Below are positions 60,918 through 64,000 of a stretch of 64,000 bases of DNA, piece after piece. Every line of letters starts with the position of its first letter. Within the stretch, counting starts at the first letter, position 1. The notes below the pieces were generated by a model. The model was not told the origin of the DNA, ran no database searches, and saw only the letters and a list, made by a program, of their open reading frames with translations. A program made the position numbers and the translations under genes. Source of the DNA: Magnolia sinica (taxonomy: Eukaryota > Streptophyta > Magnoliopsida > Magnoliales > Magnoliaceae); NCBI RefSeq assembly GCF_029962835.1, contig NC_080591.1, positions 41,919,501-41,983,500 on the forward strand, given 5' to 3'.

Positions 60918-62043
60918 TAATCCGAACCAGAAGGAGCAGGTATGGAAGGATCAATTTGATGCAGTCCCTTGTTAATGCACCTAGGATATTTGCGCATATA
61001 TTTAAATTGCATTTCATGGGACACATTCATATTTTCAACCTTCTCCTCAAGTGAGCGCAAACGCGCATTAAAATCAGATGGCTGATAATCAGGATCGGCA
61101 GCAGAATCTGATTCAATTTAATCAAAGAGGTCATCCATATTAATATCATCTGGAGGCAAATCACCCTCCTCTTCATTTGCTTCAGCAGCTCCACTAGCAC
61201 CCACATTAACTTGGCCCGGGGCTAACTTTAAATTCATCTTGTTAATGTTAGAGTTGTCGAAGGGTAGATTATGAATGAGAGCTTCTCTAATAGGCATAGC
61301 CACTAAACTATGAGTGCTGAAACAGTCATAAGATAAGCAAAGGGTATGTCACTGTGACCTGGGTGGAGACGAAACTGAATAATGAGATACCAAATCAGAG
61401 AAGGAAGACACACAGAGACTCTAGTAATGATAGAATGAAGAATATGAACCATGAATGTAGTAAACTCGGTTTTGTTACTAGAACGAGGGTAGACATTTGA
61501 AATGAAGATTCGATGGAGAACCCTGTTTCTGGGTAACATAAACTTCGAAGCGAGCGCATTCCCATTACTCCATTCCGCATCCATATTACATAAAACACGA
61601 GTGAGCATTCTCTTCTCAGATTCAGAAGGTTTTGCAACATGACAACTAATGAGAATACTTTCATCATTGACAGGTATATCCATTAACCCAGAAATAAGAT
61701 AATGGTCCACATCAATTGGACCTTCTGTGGTCGTAATTGTAAATGTCAGATTCTCAGAAGAGAAGTAACTAATGCAAGCATACATTGCCTGTGCAATGCA
61801 GGGGTATGATGGTACACCCCAATATAATATGTTATCCCATCCTACAGACTGAAGGAGGTAAACAATGCCAAATGGTGCCAAATGACCAGGATTAACAGTT
61901 TGTTCTACTATCACATTGCGCAAGCAAATATCCCGCACATACTTGGGATCATCCTCGGGTGACCGAAGATGGCGCACCGTGATAGGAGCCGAACGAGAAG
62001 AAGAGGGACCACGAGATCCTTTCTTCTTGGTTCTACCCTCCAT
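60918..62043 (-). pseudogene. Extra ORF of copia element 3 (putative plant transposon protein type)
   Basis: The main part (61303-62043, 246 codons) starts MEGRTKKKGSRGPSSSRSAP. It has HLRSPEDDPKYVRDICLRNV, GWDNILYW and LHRIFISNVYPRS. A one-base shift near 61303 leads to MAMPIREALIHNL (61118-61303) and an acidic DLPPDDINMDDLFD. A TAA stop follows, after which IESDSAADPDY and SLEEKVENMN complete the C-terminus to about 60918. The layout resembles the Transposase_32 family with a short C-terminal coiled coil. It has just two clear lesions, so it is the best preserved copy in the window. No transposase catalytic motif is seen; the role is unknown. Confidence 0.6.
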
Positions 62044-62225
62044 TGCAATATAGAAATCAAGGAATAAAGAGATTGCAAAAGAGGCAAGATAAGTTTCTAG
62101 TAGATCAAATTTTTTGATAGAAAACTCCTAAAACAATCATAAAACATGAAATAAGCCATACAAATGAAGAAAAGTGAAGTGCAAAGGACTTAAATCTAGA
62201 AAAAAAATGAAAATAATGCACTAAC

Positions 62226-62393
62226 CAAGGAGGAATCGAAGATGGGTTCGACCGGTCGAGGTAGGGCTTGTTGTAGAAGAAGACCCAAATGAAGAAAAAA
62301 GTGATTTTTTCCAAATAAATGGTCAAACCCGTGTTTCATGACGGGTTGAGTACATACTCGACCAGTCGTGCCACGACTAGTCGAGTATGTATG
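62226..62393. promoter_or_regulatory. Internal dyad array (copia element 3)
   Basis: Dyads such as TTCGACCGGTCGAG near 62248 and CACGACTAGTCGAG near 62374, at the same place as in copia element 1. Confidence 0.5.
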
Positions 62394-62413
62394 ATACAGA
62401 AAGGCACAAATCA

Positions 62414-62950
62414 TCAATTCATATTGCACATACCAAGATCAAATTTCAATTTTGCAAACCTATTTTTGTTGAGCGGTTTTGTGAATATGTTTGCAAGTTG
62501 AGTCTCGGTCGGAATATATTCCAATGAAATTATTTTGTCTTCCACCAGTTCATGAATATAGTGATATCTAATGTCAATATGCTTGGTTCGTGAATCTTGG
62601 ATTGAATTTTTAGAGATATTAATTGCGCTTGAATTATCACAATATAAAACCATGAATTCTTACGCAATTCCATAATCGCTTAGCATTCTTTTCATCCACA
62701 CAAGCTGAGTACATGCATTACTAGGAGCAATATATTCAGCCTCAGCTGTTGAGAGTGATACAGAACTTTATTTCTTACTTAGCCAAAAACCAAACAGTTC
62801 CCTACATAGAAACAACCACCACTGGTCGATTTACGATCATTAATGTTACCAGCCCAATCAGCATTCGTGTAACCAGCTAATTGAACACTGGATCATATGG
62901 ATACCAGAGACCAAGATTAGCTGAATAGCTATTAGATATAACTCTTTAGG
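62414..62950 (-). pseudogene. Copia element 3 RNase H
   Basis: 62414-62653 reads MVLYCDNSSAINISKN, KHIDIRYHYIHE and IFTKPLNKNRF, the conserved end of copia RNase H with its catalytic CDN and KHID. The upstream part (62654-62950) is in broken frames. Confidence 0.8.
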
Positions 62951-62956
62951 GTCCAA

Positions 62957-64000
62957 CTAATATCTAGTACAAATTCCAATGTTGAATGTAATATCAGGTT
63001 GGCTCGCAGTTAAATAAAGTAAACTACCTATCATACTGCGATACAACTTAGGATCCACACTGTTACCTGTTGAATCCTTAGAGAGTTTTAGAGTAGTACT
63101 CATTGGAGTATCAAAATTTTTTCCACTCTCAAATCTGAACTTTTTAACTAAGTTCAGAGCATATTTGGTTTGAGAGATAAAGAAACCATCAGGAAGTTGT
63201 TTGACTTGCAACCCTAAGAAATAGTTTAATTCTCCAACCATACTCATTTCAAATTTAGACTTCATAAGATTTGCAAACTCAACAGTCATGTTAGCACAGG
63301 TAGATCCATAGATAATGTCATTAACATAGATTTGAACTATTAGTATGTGATCATTATGTTTCTTTATAAATAATGTCTCATCAACACTTCCTATTATACA
63401 GTTATGACTTAGTAGAAACTTGGTCAACTTTTCGTACGATGCCCTGGGAGCTTGTTTCAAACCATAGAGTTCCTTTTTCAGGCGATAGATATCATAAGCA
63501 TGCTTAGGGTCTTCAAAACCCTTAGGTTGTTCAACATACACTTCTTCATGCAAATCGTCATTTAAGAATGCACTCTTTACATCCATTTGGTATATTTTGA
63601 ATTTTTTAAAGCACGCAATAGATATAAATAGTCTGATTGATTCAATACGAGCTACTGGGGCAAAGGTCTCATCATAATTGATGCCTTCAATTTGAGTGTA
63701 CCCTTGTATAACCAACGTGGCCTTGTTTCTTATAACATTACCAAGTTCATCAGACTTATTTTTAAAAATTCATTTTGTTCCAATAATGTGTTTATCTTTC
63801 GATCGTAGACTTAAATGCCAAACATCATTTCTAACAAACTAATTGAGCTCTTCTTGCATTGCAACAATCCAGTTTTCGTCAGTAAGAGCTTCTTTTACGT
63901 TAGCCGGTTCTATCTGAGATGTAAAGCACACGTAGTTACACATATCTTTAAGTTGTTTACGAGTGCACACACCAGTGATAGGGTTTCCAAGGATTTGATT
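62957..64000 (-). pseudogene. Copia element 3 reverse transcriptase
   Basis: 62957-63715 is open for 252 codons: [54 protein letters not shown] and [13 protein letters not shown]. The catalytic YVDD reads [10 protein letters not shown], with N in place of the first D, so it is probably inactive even where the frame is intact. The N-terminal part continues to the window edge with a stop near 63770. Confidence 0.85.

Larger units (their letters stand above)
58599..64000 (-). mobile_element. Copia element 3, 3' half, running off the window
   Basis: The 3' LTR is 58599-60442; its outer TG has become TA. It inserted into copia element 2 directly after CACAT (58594-58598), the presumed target duplication. 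Inward follow polypurine tract, extra ORF, internal dyad array, RNase H and RT. The 5' LTR, gag, protease and integrase are outside the window. Confidence 0.88.

Overview
This is plant nuclear DNA made almost entirely of transposable elements. Signs of a large-genome angiosperm are: Ty1/copia and Ty3/gypsy gag-pol remnants with plant-type PBS and PPT, two CACTA transposons, a plant LINE with an RNase H domain, a hAT-type MITE, and many GTGGGCCC- and 'gatgtatatgaggccc'-type dispersed repeats. I associate that repeat style with magnoliids, but this is from memory and weak. I found no convincing host gene, tRNA, rRNA or CRISPR array. Every coding region I recognise belongs to a transposon, and nearly all are broken by stops or frameshifts.

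The left flank (1-7441) holds an LTR end (1-214), a 2.4 kb satellite (215-2590) with 21-bp subunits in a ~136-bp higher-order unit that switches strand twice, about 3 kb of mostly unassigned DNA, a hAT-like MITE (5592-6192), and a copy of LTR family A (about 6375-7441).

The core (7442-49771) is a nest that can be dated from target-site duplications (TSDs). A ~3.7 kb gypsy-type solo LTR (7442-49771, TSD TAGGT) received two insertions. The first is a copia element on the minus strand (8853-25970, TSD TATAT in a TA microsatellite); its 5' LTR later took a 6.2 kb CACTA element (19632-25840, TSD CGT). The second is a 5'-truncated LINE (26824-48306, 18-bp TSD with one mismatch). The LINE was split by a 4.1 kb solo LTR (27226-46747, TSD GTATG), which was in turn split by a complete Tat-like gypsy element on the minus strand (27707-43109, TSD CCCGA).

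The right flank (49772-64000) holds a second family A LTR copy (about 50341-51500), the 5' part of another Tat-like gypsy element on the plus strand (LTR end, PBS, gag), a second CACTA left end (54053) and two more copies of the same copia family, one nested inside the other (56173-58598 and 58599-64000). Both run off or are cut by the window edge.

Three things stand out. (1) All four copia LTRs carry an array of about ten short dyads (core CGACYRGTCG) just upstream of a TATA box, and the outer bases of the dyads differ between copies in a way that keeps the symmetry. (2) The Tat-like element carries an antisense extra ORF between pol and the 3' LTR, with a frame-predicted 74-bp intron. (3) The copia family carries a sense extra ORF in the same place. 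Assignments to element lineages and domains come from motif recognition by eye, not database searches.
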